Of a stretch of 13,121 nt of DNA, positions 13,013 to 13,121 are shown in pieces. The stretch comes from Chryseobacterium sp. (GTDB lineage: Bacteria; Bacteroidota; Bacteroidia; Flavobacteriales; Weeksellaceae). Numbering within the stretch: position 1 is the stretch's first letter; each line of letters opens with the position of its first letter. The notes under the pieces are model-generated. The model saw only the letters and a program-made list of their open reading frames with translations, was not told the origin of the DNA and ran no database searches. The translations under genes were made by a program, and so were the position numbers. The stretch spans positions 1 through 13,121 of the forward strand of contig JAGNPP010000041.1 in the NCBI GenBank assembly GCA_017989575.1, read 5' to 3'.

Positions 13013-13121
13013 CTATGGCCAAACCAAATTATTTTGGTAGTTTTTCTCATAATTTCTGCCGGAGTTTACTACCGCAAAAATACGGTGGATGATCTTATTG
13101 CGGATATTGTTCAAAACCAAC
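13013..13121 (-). CDS. Possible IS110-family transposase, C-terminal end (partial)
   Basis: On the minus strand an open frame enters from the right edge and ends at TAG (13013-13015), giving 35 visible residues including HRIFAVVNSGRNYEKNY and ending NLVWP. The pattern N-K-x-x-x-R-x-F-A-V then G-x-x-Y resembles the C-terminal end of IS110-type transposases as I remember them ('NKl..RiFAVi.rG.pY'). The catalytic residues and the rest lie outside the window, so this rests on a short stretch. The neighbouring repeat-rich DNA fits a mobile-element edge. The opposite strand also has an open frame with a hydrophobic stretch, but without an ATG. Confidence 0.45.
   Translation of the reverse strand, partial: LVLNNIRNKIIHRIFAVVNSGRNYEKNYQNNLVWP

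Noticed and set aside
12865..13092. Plus-strand 75-codon open frame at the right end
   Set aside because: It covers repeat words and the opposite strand of the better IS110-like frame; no family resemblance.
13035..13121. Plus-strand frame with a hydrophobic stretch (IILVVFLIISAGVYY) at the right edge
   Set aside because: No ATG and only a TTG could start it; the minus-strand frame over the same bases looks more like a known protein end.

Overview
The window is ordinary chromosomal DNA from a Bacteroidota bacterium, most likely a Weeksellaceae member close to Chryseobacterium or Epilithonimonas. The evidence is low GC, exact TAnnTTTG promoter -7 boxes, little Shine-Dalgarno signal, a Chryseobacterium-like secreted surface protein, flavobacterial variants of ClpX, NadA and LpxK, and intergenic repeats that look like those common in Flavobacteriia. 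It is mostly housekeeping genes. No defence island, prophage, CRISPR array, rRNA or tRNA was seen.

Layout: 1-1108 (minus) is the N-terminal part of a secreted surface protein cut by the window edge. 1181-3328 (minus) carries greA, a HIT-family hydrolase and clpX. 3427-4340 (plus) is a two-gene unit, a degenerate Rieske-fold lipoprotein followed by dtd, closed by a bidirectional terminator. 4366-6053 (minus) is folB, an RDD membrane protein and a SIMPL-domain protein. 6054-6360 has no gene; it holds a structured dispersed repeat and the nadA terminator. 6361-8933 (minus) is yicC, gmk and nadA. From a divergent promoter region, lpxK and a purine nucleoside phosphorylase run on the plus strand, overlapping by 17 bp, followed by a thioredoxin-like protein and dinB, each with its own surroundings. 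12777-13012 is repeat-rich and non-coding. The last ~110 bases look like the 3' end of an IS110-like transposase on the minus strand.

Functional themes: RNA and protein quality control (greA, clpX, dtd, yicC), nucleotide, NAD and folate metabolism (gmk, PNP, nadA, folB), envelope (lpxK, surface protein, lipoprotein, RDD protein), and mutagenic DNA repair synthesis (dinB). Points worth a second look are the intergenic repeat family present twice, the Rieske-fold lipoprotein without its histidine ligands, an Asp at the base-recognition site of PNP, an apparently leaderless lpxK mRNA, two perfect palindromes just upstream of nadA and the SIMPL gene, a long hairpin between yicC and gmk, and the possible IS110 end.
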